Source: Acidimicrobiia bacterium
GTDB lineage: Bacteria > Actinomycetota > Acidimicrobiia > Acidimicrobiales > SZUA-35
Assembly: GCA_029857855.1 (NCBI GenBank)
Contig: JAOUGG010000084.1
Span: 1-8,364 of the forward strand
Direction of reading: 5' to 3'
Length of the DNA: 8,364 nucleotides
The first letter of the stretch is position 1. Every line of letters starts with the position of its first letter. This document shows positions 1 through 6,654 of the stretch, in pieces. The position numbers and the translations under genes are program-made. The notes below the pieces were generated by a model that saw nothing but the letters and a program-made list of their open reading frames with translations, was not told where the DNA came from and ran no database searches.

Positions 1-1
1 C

Positions 2-778
2 GGGGCCAACGAGAGTTCCAACGTCCACCTCATCAACAACGTCGTCTACGAGAACTCCTTCTGGAGCCCCAACAACGGAAGCGGCATCTCCTTCTTCCAC
101 CAGCGCAACCACGGCCAGGGCGCCGACTACGGCCAGTATCACGACGTGGTCATCGGCAACCGGGTGTTCCGCAACGAGAACAAGGTCAACTCCAAGTTCC
201 AGGCCGAAAAGGGCATTCAGATCAAGACCGACGGCAACGGGATCATCATCGATTCCAACAAGACCAGCGGCTACAGCGGCCGAACCCTGATCGCCAACAA
301 CCTGGCGTACGACAACGGCGGCCGCGGCATCATCGCATACGACTCGAACCGGATCGACATCCTGTTCAACACCACCTATCACAACGTCCGCACCCAGGAT
401 CTGATCGGCGAGGGCGCGGAGCTGACGGCCTCCAAGGTGAACGACGTTCGGATCGAGCACAACATCGCCTGGGCCCGCCCCGGCAAACGGGCGCTGAGTT
501 ACAGCACGGCCACGAACTCCAGCACCAATGGCAACGTCCTCGTCACCGACAACTCGGCCAGCGTGGCATTCGGGAACGACACCGTGTTGACCGGCAACCC
601 CGGGCTGCGAAACCCGTCGACAAACGCCGGCTCAGCCGACTTCCGTCCTTCCTCGGGCGGCGGACTGATCGGCAAGGCCGCCGCCACGGGCACGGTACCC
701 CGCGACATCGTCGGCACGTCTCGCAGCGGCAGCGTGGAGCCGGGTGCCTTCGAAGCCGAAGCCTCCTCGGGGCGCTGA
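2..778 (+). CDS. Right-handed parallel beta-helix repeat protein, C-terminal part (5' end outside window)
   Basis: The frame is open from base 2, so the gene starts upstream of the window and the first internal ATG (146) is not its start. The visible 258 residues hold recurring short strands rich in Asn, Val and Ile, such as VHLINNVVYEN, VVIGNRVFRN, LIANNLAYDN, IDILFNTTYHN and VRIEHNIAW. This N-x-(hydrophobic)-x-x-N ladder is typical of right-handed parallel beta-helix proteins of the pectate-lyase-like superfamily. The C-terminus (ADFRPSSGGGLIG, then RDIVGTSRSGSVEPGAFE) matches the usual closing segment of such proteins, where the last coil is capped and ends in a D/E-x-G-A-x-E motif. Family members are often secreted polysaccharide-binding or -degrading proteins. 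The signal peptide would lie in the missing part, so export is inferred. No catalytic residues can be assigned and the substrate is unknown. It converges with the ybdK-like gene 40 nt downstream. Confidence 0.8.
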   Translation, partial: GANESSNVHLINNVVYENSFWSPNNGSGISFFHQRNHGQGADYGQYHDVVIGNRVFRNENKVNSKFQAEKGIQIKTDGNGIIIDSNKTSGYSGRTLIANNLAYDNGGRGIIAYDSNRIDILFNTTYHNVRTQDLIGEGAELTASKVNDVRIEHNIAWARPGKRALSYSTATNSSTNGNVLVTDNSASVAFGNDTVLTGNPGLRNPSTNAGSADFRPSSGGGLIGKAAATGTVPRDIVGTSRSGSVEPGAFEAEASSGR

Positions 779-782
779 CCGA

Positions 783-817
783 GCCGATCGATCCGATCGA
801 TTCCCGGACTGATCGGC
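783..817. terminator. Possible weak bidirectional stem-loop between convergent genes
   Basis: GCCGATC at 783-789 is the reverse complement of GATCGGC at 811-817. A competing shorter form pairs CCGATC (793-798) with GATCGG (811-816) around a 12-nt loop. It fills the 40-nt gap between the two convergent stop codons, where a shared terminator would be expected. No T-run follows on either strand, so it is not a canonical intrinsic terminator. Confidence 0.25.
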
Positions 818-818
818 C

Positions 819-2000
819 CTACAGGTCGGCCACGGTGGCTTCGATCAGCCAGTCGACGACGGCCTTGAGCGCCTGCTCACGACTGGATCCCTCCTCGAGG
901 GCGGCATAGTAGACCGCCCGCTGGTGGTCGGAGCTGGTGCCCCGCTGGAGGATCGTTCGGCTGTGCAGCAGTTCGTCGACGCAGTCGAACGCCTCGGCCT
1001 CGGGCATGACCATCTCGATCAGCTCCTCGAGCAACGCCGAATAGGGCACGTTGGCCCCGATACCGAAGTCGATCAGGCCCTCGTCGGCCCCATAGCGCTG
1101 GGCCCGCCAGCGGTTCTCGTCGATCAACATGTTGGCGTAGGTCCGCCACCGCTGATTCGATCGCCGAAGTCGCTGCAACATGCCGGTGAGACAAAGGTAG
1201 AGCGCAGCGACCGCTATGCCGTCGTTCAGGTAGGTGCACACGTCGGCCACACGCATCTCGATCGTCGGGAAGCGGCCGTGGGGCCGGATGTCCCACCAGA
1301 TCTTCGATGAGTCCTCGATCGCGCCGGCGTTGGTGAGGGCGGCCAGGTGGCGTTCGTAATCGCTCCACGAGTCGAAGCGCTCTGGAAGCCCGGTTCGGGG
1401 CAACTCGTCGAACACCGACAGGCGGTAGCACTTCAGGCCCGTGTCATGGCCCTCCCAGAACGGCGACGAGGTGGACAACACCAACAGGTGGGGCAGGAAG
1501 TAGGCGAGCTGACCGAGCATGTCGATGCGGTGCTCGCGATCCTCGACCCCTACGTGCACGTGCATTCCGCAGATGACCATACGCCGGGCCACCTCCTGCA
1601 GGTCGTTGGCCAGGGTCGAGTATCGCTCGGCGTCCGTGTGTTTGAGCTTCCTGGCAATGGCCGTCGGATGGGTCGAGGAGGCGATGAAGGCCAGACCTCG
1701 TGTGTTGGCTGCATCGCCGACTGCCGTCCGCAACTGCCGAAGGCAGTCCTTGAGCTGTGGTATCGATTCGCAGACGCCGGTTCCGACCTCGACCTGGGCC
1801 CGAAGAAACTCGGGTGTGGCGAAGCCGACCTCGGGACCGATGCAACTTTTCACCGATTCAATGACTGCGGCCTGGGCACCGGTGTCGGACACCAGCTCGC
1901 CCGTCGTCGGGTCGACGAGCAGGTACTCCTCCTCGATGCCGATGGTGAACGGCGCATGGTGACTGCGCATGACTGCCGACCTGTCCTTCGCCGCGCTCAT
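819..2000 (-). CDS. ybdK: YbdK-type carboxylate-amine ligase (GCS2 family, glutamate-cysteine ligase-like)
   Basis: The 393-residue product is full length for the YbdK branch of the glutamate-cysteine ligase 2 (GCS2) family, ATP-dependent enzymes that join a carboxylate to an amine. Visible signatures are GIEEEYLLVDP (about 21-31, with the metal- and ATP-binding acidic cluster), CGMHVHVGV (144-152), SPFWEGHDTG (179-188) and the WWDIRPH...FPTIEMR...D stretch (235-253). E. coli YbdK has only weak gamma-glutamylcysteine ligase activity and most relatives have no proven substrate; actinobacteria commonly use mycothiol instead of glutathione, so the true substrate is open. It is the last gene of the dnaK-hspR block, 49 nt after hspR on the same strand. 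The ATG at 2000 is chosen because a TACTCT hexamer lies 6 nt upstream, which fits leaderless transcription; no Shine-Dalgarno is seen. An alternative ATG at codon 11 (1970) has only a distant purine run. The conserved core starts near residue 18, so both starts are compatible. Confidence 0.88.
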   Translation of the reverse strand: MSAAKDRSAVMRSHHAPFTIGIEEEYLLVDPTTGELVSDTGAQAAVIESVKSCIGPEVGFATPEFLRAQVEVGTGVCESIPQLKDCLRQLRTAVGDAANTRGLAFIASSTHPTAIARKLKHTDAERYSTLANDLQEVARRMVICGMHVHVGVEDREHRIDMLGQLAYFLPHLLVLSTSSPFWEGHDTGLKCYRLSVFDELPRTGLPERFDSWSDYERHLAALTNAGAIEDSSKIWWDIRPHGRFPTIEMRVADVCTYLNDGIAVAALYLCLTGMLQRLRRSNQRWRTYANMLIDENRWRAQRYGADEGLIDFGIGANVPYSALLEELIEMVMPEAEAFDCVDELLHSRTILQRGTSSDHQRAVYYAALEEGSSREQALKAVVDWLIEATVADL

Positions 2001-2006
2001 GTAGTC

Positions 2007-2012
2007 AGAGTA
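2007..2012 (-). promoter_or_regulatory. Candidate -10 element for leaderless ybdK transcription
   Basis: Read on the minus strand, TACTCT fits the actinobacterial TANNNT -10 consensus and ends 6 nt before the ATG at 2000. That places the predicted transcription start on, or within a base of, the start codon. This arrangement is characteristic of leaderless actinobacterial genes. No convincing -35 was found 16-19 nt upstream. It would let ybdK be expressed separately from the heat-shock operon. Confidence 0.4.
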
Positions 2013-2049
2013 GGGCGCGATTCCGGTGAACAGCCAGTCGTTGCGCCCG

Positions 2050-2448
2050 CTAGGAGCGACGCCGCCGCTGGTAGAGGGTGACGCTCTGCTTCACCGGAAC
2101 GAGATCACGGCGATACTGGCGGTGGGTGCTGGCCACCGCCTCATCGGCATCGGCTTTCAGCTGATCGATCTGTTCGTGGAGCGCGGCCACCTCGGCCTCG
2201 AGCTCCAGCACACGCTTGACCCCGGCAAGATTGAGGCCCTGCTCGGTCAGCTCCTGAATACGTTGCAGATCGGCGATGTCCTGATCGCTGTAGCGGCGGC
2301 TGCCACCGCCGGTCCGGGCCGGCTCCACCAGGCCCTTCCGCTCGTAGATCCGCAGGGTTTGAGGGTGGCATCCGGCCAGCTCGGCCGCGACCGAGATGAC
2401 ATACACGGCTCGGCTGGAGAACTCCGCCGTCTGGTTGTCGTTGGCCAT
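2050..2448 (-). CDS. hspR: HspR, MerR-family heat-shock repressor
   Basis: This 132-residue protein has an N-terminal MerR-type winged helix-turn-helix: YVISVAAELAGCHPQTLR (about 16-33) followed by IYERKGLVEPART and the wing GGGSRRYSDQDI (47-58). This is the HspR version of the domain (HPQTLR, Y-x-R-x-GLV-x-P-x-R). A leucine-rich helix, GLNLAGVKRVLELEAEVAALHEQI, forms a likely dimer coiled coil, and the tail ends in a basic run (QRRRRS). HspR represses dnaK-type operons by binding HAIR inverted repeats; in Streptomyces and mycobacteria DnaK acts as co-repressor, so unfolded protein that titrates DnaK relieves repression. Its place after dnaJ, 53 nt downstream, is the usual actinobacterial order and implies autoregulation. 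The ATG at 2448 is supported by an AAGGGGA ribosome-binding site 7 nt upstream (2456-2462). The HPQ position is preceded by Cys where Met is common in other HspRs. Confidence 0.93.
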   Translation of the reverse strand: MANDNQTAEFSSRAVYVISVAAELAGCHPQTLRIYERKGLVEPARTGGGSRRYSDQDIADLQRIQELTEQGLNLAGVKRVLELEAEVAALHEQIDQLKADADEAVASTHRQYRRDLVPVKQSVTLYQRRRRS

Positions 2449-2501
2449 GATCTCGTCCCCTTTCCGCTGGTGGTGGGTTTAGTGATGCCTTCGCCGGTCG
2501 G

Positions 2502-3671
2502 TCATCCGGCGCTCGTCAGATGGTCGCGAGGTGAAGCGGTGGTGGCCGCCCCGAACGCCTCGACCGCGGCCCGCTGCTCCTCCGAGAGTTCGGAGGGAAC
2601 ATCGACCTTCACCGTCACGAGAAGGTCGCCGGTCGACTTCTTGGTTGCGACGCCTCGCCCCTTGACCCGGAAGGTCTTGCCCGAGGGCGTGGCCGGGGGG
2701 ATCTTGAGCGTGACGGTGGATCCGTCGAGCGTCGGAACGGTGATTCTGCCGCCGAGGGTGGCCTCGGCGAAGGTGATCGGCACGTCGATCGTGAGGTTGT
2801 CCCCCTTACGGCCGAACAGTTCGTGATTGCCGACCCGGACGACCACGTAGAGATCGCCGGCCGGGCCGCCATTCCGACCCGGCGCACCCCGACCCTTCAG
2901 CCGGATGCGTTGCCCGGTCTTCACGCCGGCCGGAATTCGGACCTTCACCTGGCGGGGTTTCCGCTCGATGCCGCTTCCCCGACACGTCGGGCACGGCGTG
3001 GTCACGACCCGGCCGCGACCACCGCAACGGGGACAGGGCTGGCTCAGCGAGAAGAATCCCTGATTGTCATCGAGCACGCCGCGGCCGTGGCATTGATCGC
3101 AGATCTCCGGCGAGGTGCCGGGGGCGGCGCCGGAGCCGTGGCAGGTGTCGCAGGCGGCGTCGGAGGTCAGGTGCACGGAGGTGGTCACACCTTTGACGGC
3201 CTCGTCGAAACTCAGCGTCAAATCGGCTTCGAGGTCGTCACCCTTGCGGGGACCGGTACCGGGACCGGGGCCGCCGCGAGTGGCTCGACCGGCGCCGAAC
3301 AGACCACCGAGTATGTCGGAGAGGTTTCCCGAATCGAAGTCGAAGCCGGCGCCACCGGCACCGCCACCGCCACCGGAACCCGCGCCACCGAACGGATTGC
3401 CGCCACGACCGCCGCCGCCGAACATCCCGGCGGCCGGACCGTACTTGCGGATCTGGTCGTACTCGGCTCGCGTCTTGGCATCGCTCAGCACGTCGTAGGC
3501 CTCTGAGACCTCCTTGAACCTCTCCTCGGCGCCCTTGTCGTCGGGATTGGCGTCAGGATGATACCGACGGGCCAGCTTGCGGTAGGCCTTGGTCAGCTCC
3601 TTTTCGGAGACGTCGGAGGAGACGCCCAGTATTTTGTAGAAGTCCTTTTCGAGCCAATCATGTTGCGACAT
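2502..3671 (-). CDS. dnaJ: Chaperone DnaJ (type I J-domain protein, Hsp40)
   Basis: The 389-residue product has all parts of a type I (class A) DnaJ. The J domain spans about 10-78 with HPD at 38-40, the loop that stimulates DnaK ATPase. A Gly/Phe-rich linker (about 79-140) includes a poly-Gly run and a DILGGLF segment. The zinc-binding region (174-234) has four CxxCxGxG-type repeats: CDTCHGSG, CDQCHGRG, CPRCGGRG and CPTCRGSG. The C-terminal substrate-binding beta domains follow. It delivers unfolded clients to DnaK in the cytoplasm. Its position with dnaK, grpE and hspR corresponds to actinobacterial DnaJ1, not the DnaJ2 that sits with hrcA. It starts 126 nt after the grpE stop, beyond three stem-loops. 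The ATG at 3671 is the only sensible start because an in-frame TAG lies seven codons upstream. The best Shine-Dalgarno (AGGAG, 3687-3691) is 15 nt away, longer than usual, so translation initiation may be weak or structured. Confidence 0.97.
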   Translation of the reverse strand: MSQHDWLEKDFYKILGVSSDVSEKELTKAYRKLARRYHPDANPDDKGAEERFKEVSEAYDVLSDAKTRAEYDQIRKYGPAAGMFGGGGRGGNPFGGAGSGGGGGAGGAGFDFDSGNLSDILGGLFGAGRATRGGPGPGTGPRKGDDLEADLTLSFDEAVKGVTTSVHLTSDAACDTCHGSGAAPGTSPEICDQCHGRGVLDDNQGFFSLSQPCPRCGGRGRVVTTPCPTCRGSGIERKPRQVKVRIPAGVKTGQRIRLKGRGAPGRNGGPAGDLYVVVRVGNHELFGRKGDNLTIDVPITFAEATLGGRITVPTLDGSTVTLKIPPATPSGKTFRVKGRGVATKKSTGDLLVTVKVDVPSELSEEQRAAVEAFGAATTASPRDHLTSAG

Positions 3672-3719
3672 CGTGCTGTCGTACTTCTCCTAGATGAATC
3701 AAAAGCCGGAGTGCCCGAC

Positions 3720-3740
3720 GTTTCGGACAACGGCCGAAAC
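3720..3740 (-). other. Stem-loop 3 of the grpE-dnaJ spacer
   Basis: GTTTCGG at 3720-3726 is a perfect reverse complement of CCGAAAC at 3734-3740, with a 7-nt loop. In the transcript it is the last of three hairpins between grpE and dnaJ and lies about 48 nt upstream of the dnaJ start. No U-run follows, so it is unlikely to be an intrinsic terminator. It may affect message processing, stability or access to the dnaJ start. Confidence 0.55.
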
Positions 3741-3748
3741 TCGTGCCT

Positions 3749-3779
3749 GCCTGAGTTTGGCCCCGGGCCAAACTCAAGC
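3749..3779 (-). other. Stem-loop 2 of the grpE-dnaJ spacer, with HAIR-like arms
   Basis: TGAGTTTGGCCC (3752-3763) and GGGCCAAACTCA (3765-3776) form a perfect 12-bp inverted repeat around one base. Beyond a mismatch at 3751/3777, two more pairs extend it to 3749/3779. As RNA it would be a strong GC-rich hairpin with a small loop. There is no U-tract after it in either direction. On the plus strand the outer arms read CCTGAGT (3750-3756) and ACTCAAG (3772-3778), which resemble the HAIR half-sites CTTGAGT and ACTCAAG but are separated by 15 bases instead of 7. It may be an RNA element, a protein-binding site, or both. Confidence 0.6.
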
Positions 3780-3780
3780 C

Positions 3781-3799
3781 AGACGAGCTTCGCTCGTCT
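3781..3799 (-). other. Stem-loop 1 at the grpE stop codon
   Basis: AGACGAGC (3781-3788) pairs perfectly with GCTCGTCT (3792-3799) around a 3-nt loop, which reads GAA in the transcript. The stem begins inside the grpE stop codon (3798-3800). It is followed directly by the larger hairpin at 3749-3779. A stable stem at a gene's 3' end can block exonucleases and stabilise the upstream dnaK-grpE message; that role is inferred. Confidence 0.55.
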
Positions 3800-4463
3800 A
3801 GCCCCGGACCCGGACCATGGCCGGTCGGACGACGCGGCCTTTCCATGAATAACCGGCCCGCATTACCTCGGCCACGACCGGCCCAGTCTCGCCTCCCTTG
3901 CCTTCCTCGTGCATCACGGCTTCGTGAAGATTGGGGTCGAAGGGGGTCTCGGCGGGATCGATTCGCTCGAGACCCTGCTTGGCCAGTGCCTCGAGCAGCG
4001 TGGTCCGCATCGGGGCCACGTCCTCGACACCACTCGACAGCGCACCGTCGAAGGCGTCGAGCACGGGCAGCATCTCACCGATGAGACCCTCGTTGGCCCG
4101 CTCCCGGGCCTCGGTCTCGCGTTTGGTGACCTGCTTGCGATAGTTCTCGAACTCGGCCTGGATCCGCCGAGAGGTTTCCAGGTATTGGTCCCGCTCGACG
4201 GTCACCCGTTCGAGATCCGAGACCAGACCTTCGACCGACAGTTCACCTTCGGCCTCGTCCGAGGAGTCGGGCCGTGGGTCGCCGTCGACGACGTAGGCCT
4301 CGTCGCCTGATGAAGCGCTTGCGCCGCCGGGACTGCCGTTGACATCGGGGCTCTGAGCCGCCCCCGGGTCGGGAGCCGGATCGGCGGCCGCTTGATCGGC
4401 GACGTCGTCCGGCCCCGGGTCGGGGCCTCTCATGGAGCCTTGCTCAGCGTTGACCTCGCTCAC
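3798..4463 (-). CDS. grpE: GrpE, nucleotide-exchange factor of DnaK
   Basis: GrpE dimers release ADP from DnaK to restart the chaperone cycle in the cytoplasm. The 221-residue product has a long, acidic, Pro/Ala/Gly-rich and probably disordered N-terminus (1 to about 72). A long helix follows (about 75-125) with the family motif [14 protein letters not shown] (102-115), then a four-helix-bundle segment with [12 protein letters not shown]. The C-terminal beta domain that contacts DnaK has [10 protein letters not shown] (175-184) and [16 protein letters not shown] (204-219). The start is a GTG at 4463 that overlaps the dnaK TGA by 4 nt (GTGA), with GAGG 7 nt upstream; this implies translational coupling to dnaK and near-equal synthesis. 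An internal ATG at codon 11 (4433) has a poorer ribosome-binding site. The 3' end runs into the first of three stem-loops before dnaJ. Confidence 0.96.
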   Translation of the reverse strand: MSEVNAEQGSMRGPDPGPDDVADQAAADPAPDPGAAQSPDVNGSPGGASASSGDEAYVVDGDPRPDSSDEAEGELSVEGLVSDLERVTVERDQYLETSRRIQAEFENYRKQVTKRETEARERANEGLIGEMLPVLDAFDGALSSGVEDVAPMRTTLLEALAKQGLERIDPAETPFDPNLHEAVMHEEGKGGETGPVVAEVMRAGYSWKGRVVRPAMVRVRG

Positions 4464-6319
4464 GCGTCGTCCTCGGTATCGTCCTCATCGACGATCTCGG
4501 CGTCGACGACCTCATCGTCGTCGGGCGCCGAGCCATCGCCGGCCGAGCCCTGGGCACCCTCGGCGTTGGCTGCGGCCGATGCCTGCTCGTAGAGCTTGGT
4601 CGACACGGTCTGGCTGGCGGTCACGAGCTTCTCGGTGGAGTCCTTGATGGCTTCGATGTCGTCACCATCGAGGGCGGTCTTGACCTCGGCCAGGGCTTCC
4701 TCCACCGACTTCTTCTCGTCGTCGGGGATCTTGTCGCCCTGGTCGGCCAGGAGCTTCTGGGTCTGGTAGACGAGCGAGTCGGCGTTGTTGCGGATCTCCG
4801 CCTCCTCCCGACGCTTGCGGTCGTCCTCGGCGTGAGCCTCGGCGTCCTTGACCATCTGGGTGATCTCGTCATCCGACAGGTTGGACTGGCCGGTGATCGT
4901 GATCGACTGCTCCTTCTGCGTGGCCCGGTCGAGGGCGGAGACGTGCACGATGCCGTTGGCGTCGATGTCGAACGTGACCTCGATCTGGGGCACACCCCGA
5001 GGGGCGGGTGGCAGATCGACCAGCTCGAACTTGCCGAGGGTCTTGTTGTACATCGCCATGTCCCGCTCACCCTGGAGTACGTGGATCTGCACCGACGGCT
5101 GGTTGTCGTCGGCCGTGGAGAAGACCTCGCTCTTGCGGGTGGGGATGGTGGTGTTGCGCTCGATGAGCTTGTGCATGACGCCACCCTTGGTCTCGATGCC
5201 GAGTGACAGCGGGGTCACGTCGAGCAGGAGGACGTCCTTGACGTCGCCCTTCAACACACCGGCCTGGATGGCGGCACCGATGGCGACAACCTCGTCGGGA
5301 TTGACGGTCTTGTTGGCCTCTTTGCCCGTCATCGACTCGACCAGCTCGGTCACCGCCGGCATCCGGGTCGAGCCACCGACCAGGATGACATGGTCGATCT
5401 CGGCCTGCTTCTTGCCCGCGTCGGCCAGGGCCTGCTCGACCGGGGCCTTGATCCGCTTGAGCAGATCGGCGGTCAGCTCCTCGAACTTGGCCCGGGACAG
5501 GTTCAGCTCGAGGTGGAGGGGGCCATCCGCGGTGGCGGTGACGAACGGCAGGTTGATGTTGGTCGACATGACCTGTGACAGCTCGATCTTGGCCTTCTCA
5601 GCCGCTTCCTTGAGCCGCTGGGCCGCCATCTTGTCGGAGCCGAGGTCGACACCGTTGGAGTTCTTGAACTCGGTCACCATCCAGTCGATGATTGCCTGGT
5701 CCCAGTCGTCGCCACCGAGTTCGGTGTCACCGGAGGTCGACTTGACCTCGAACACACCGTCGCCGATCTCGAGGATGGAGACGTCGAAGGTACCGCCGCC
5801 GAGGTCGAAGACCAGGATGGTCTGATCGTCCTCGCCGCCCTTGTCGAGGCCGTACGCCAGGGCGGCCGCGGTGGGCTCGTTGATGATGCGCAACACGTTG
5901 AGACCGGCGATGGTGCCCGCCTCCTTGGTGGCGGTCCGCTGGGCGTCGTCGAAGTAGGCGGGAACGGTGATGACGGCGTCGGTCACCGTGTCACCCAGAT
6001 AGGCCTCGGCGTCGCGCTTCAGCTTCATGAGCGTGCGGGCACTGATCTCCTGGGAGGTGTAGGACTTTCCGTCGATCTCGGTACTCCACTTGGTGCCCAT
6101 GTGGCGCTTGACGGAACGAATGGTGCGATCGGGGTTGGTGATGGCCTGACGCTTGGCCACTTCGCCGACGAGGACCTCGCCGCCGTCCTTCGAGAAGGCG
6201 ACAACGGACGGGGTGGTGCGGGATCCTTCGGCGTTGGGAATCACGACCGGGTCGCCGGCCTCGAGGACCGACACCACCGAGTTCGTGGTTCCGAGGTCAA
6301 TTCCAACGGCTTTTGCCAT
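4460..6319 (-). CDS. dnaK: Chaperone DnaK (Hsp70)
   Basis: This is the ATP-dependent Hsp70 chaperone that binds and releases exposed hydrophobic segments of cytoplasmic proteins. The 619-residue product is complete. The ATPase domain has the phosphate-1 motif IDLGTTNS (7-14), FDLGGGTFD (171-179) and [10 protein letters not shown] (312-321). The interdomain linker is VLLLDVTP (363-370), followed by the substrate-binding beta domain and a helical lid. The tail is acidic and contains [12 protein letters not shown], the common bacterial DnaK end. The N-domain lacks the insert of roughly two dozen residues found in Gram-negative DnaK, as expected for Gram-positive lineages. The ATG at 6319 has AGGAG 11 nt upstream. 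It is the first gene of the operon, behind a promoter overlapped by a HAIR operator, so HspR control is expected. In actinobacteria DnaK itself strengthens HspR binding, which gives a feedback loop. Confidence 0.98.
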   Translation of the reverse strand: MAKAVGIDLGTTNSVVSVLEAGDPVVIPNAEGSRTTPSVVAFSKDGGEVLVGEVAKRQAITNPDRTIRSVKRHMGTKWSTEIDGKSYTSQEISARTLMKLKRDAEAYLGDTVTDAVITVPAYFDDAQRTATKEAGTIAGLNVLRIINEPTAAALAYGLDKGGEDDQTILVFDLGGGTFDVSILEIGDGVFEVKSTSGDTELGGDDWDQAIIDWMVTEFKNSNGVDLGSDKMAAQRLKEAAEKAKIELSQVMSTNINLPFVTATADGPLHLELNLSRAKFEELTADLLKRIKAPVEQALADAGKKQAEIDHVILVGGSTRMPAVTELVESMTGKEANKTVNPDEVVAIGAAIQAGVLKGDVKDVLLLDVTPLSLGIETKGGVMHKLIERNTTIPTRKSEVFSTADDNQPSVQIHVLQGERDMAMYNKTLGKFELVDLPPAPRGVPQIEVTFDIDANGIVHVSALDRATQKEQSITITGQSNLSDDEITQMVKDAEAHAEDDRKRREEAEIRNNADSLVYQTQKLLADQGDKIPDDEKKSVEEALAEVKTALDGDDIEAIKDSTEKLVTASQTVSTKLYEQASAAANAEGAQGSAGDGSAPDDDEVVDAEIVDEDDTEDDA

Positions 6320-6369
6320 GTTGTTTCAAGCTCCTGTTTGGCTGTGGTTCGTTTGCGGGACCGGGGGCG

Positions 6370-6400
6370 ATAGGGGGTCGATCACCCTCGTCGGGCCTAT
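6370..6400 (-). other. Possible stem in the dnaK 5' leader
   Basis: ATAGG (6370-6374) can pair with CCTAT (6396-6400), stacked on GGGT (6375-6378) with ACCC (6384-6387) around a 5-nt loop and an 8-nt one-sided bulge. It lies within the predicted dnaK leader, about 50 nt upstream of the start. The pairing is short and could arise by chance in GC-rich DNA. Confidence 0.25.
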
Positions 6401-6421
6401 TGAATCAGGGATGTGGCTTCC

Positions 6422-6451
6422 ATGCTACAGAGTTGAGTGTACCGTTATCAA
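6422..6451 (-). promoter_or_regulatory. Predicted dnaK operon promoter
   Basis: On the minus strand a -35 of TTGATA (6446-6451, 5 of 6 matches to TTGACA) is followed after 18 nt by a -10 of TAGCAT (6422-6427, 4 of 6 matches to TATAAT). The predicted transcription start near 6415 gives a leader of about 95 nt to the dnaK ATG. The -35 and most of the spacer lie inside the HAIR-like operator, so bound repressor would block RNA polymerase. Confidence 0.6.
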
Positions 6452-6452
6452 C
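6432..6452. promoter_or_regulatory. HAIR-like operator (HspR-binding inverted repeat)
   Basis: The plus strand reads GTTGAGT-N7-TATCAAC. The known actinobacterial HAIR consensus is CTTGAGT-N7-ACTCAAG. The spacing is exact, the TTGA/TCAA core is conserved on both sides, and 10 of the 14 arm bases match. The outermost C/G pair is replaced by G/C symmetrically. It overlaps the predicted dnaK -35 and spacer, the right place for repression, and hspR is encoded in the same operon. Confidence 0.72.
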
Positions 6453-6454
6453 TT

Positions 6455-6477
6455 TTCTTCACCATATCTTTGAAGAA
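6455..6477. repeat. AT-rich inverted repeat TTCTTCA-N9-TGAAGAA beside the HAIR operator
   Basis: Perfect 7-bp arms at 6455-6461 and 6471-6477 flank a 9-nt centre. It starts 2 bp beyond the HAIR-like operator, just upstream of the dnaK -35. The 9-nt spacing equals that of the CIRCE element bound by HrcA, but the arm sequences are unlike CIRCE (TTAGCACTC/GAGTGCTAA). It may be a second operator, an activator site or a chance palindrome in an AT-rich upstream element. Confidence 0.5.
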
Positions 6478-6654
6478 GCACGCAGCCGGATCGGCAGCGT
6501 CAGTCGTGGGCACCGGATCGATGGCAACGCCACCCAACTCGGCCCGTTGCAGAGAGGCGCGCTAGGCTTGTCCCTCACCGCGTCAAGCCACAGATCCGGA
6601 AGGGACCAGGGGGCTGAACCGGCCGGTGAAATCTGAGGCGCGACAGGAGTTGCT

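Larger units (their letters stand above)
6320..6654. other. Intergenic regulatory region between divergent dnaK and DUF4916 genes
   Basis: This 335-nt stretch has no supportable gene. Its dnaK-proximal half holds a predicted leader of about 95 nt, the dnaK promoter (6422-6451), the HAIR-like operator (6432-6452) and an AT-rich inverted repeat (6455-6477). The half near the DUF4916 gene has an AGGAG ribosome-binding site (6645-6649), 5 nt from its GTG start, but no convincing promoter. The short stretch around 6432-6478 is clearly more AT-rich than its surroundings. Confidence 0.8.

Noticed and set aside
2492..2511. Small hairpin CGCCGG-N8-CCGGCG at the dnaJ stop codon
   Set aside because: Six GC pairs without a U-run are common by chance in this composition, and hspR must be transcribed past it.
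2026..2826. Plus-strand open frame of 266 codons across hspR and the dnaJ 3' end
   Set aside because: It runs opposite two well-supported genes, has low-complexity composition, and shows no family motif.
3749..3799. Intrinsic terminator after grpE
   Set aside because: The stems are strong, but no U-tract follows on the minus strand, and dnaJ and hspR downstream have no clear promoter of their own.
4848..5825. Long open frame (325 codons) on the plus strand opposite dnaK
   Set aside because: Long antisense frames opposite dnaK are a known by-product of its codon usage in GC-rich genomes. The translation is Ser/Thr/Arg-rich without a recognisable domain, and dnaK is certain on the other strand.
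6563..6568. TAGGCT as a -10 for the DUF4916 gene
   Set aside because: It fits TANNNT, but nothing resembling a -35 lies 16-19 nt upstream, and such hexamers are frequent by chance.
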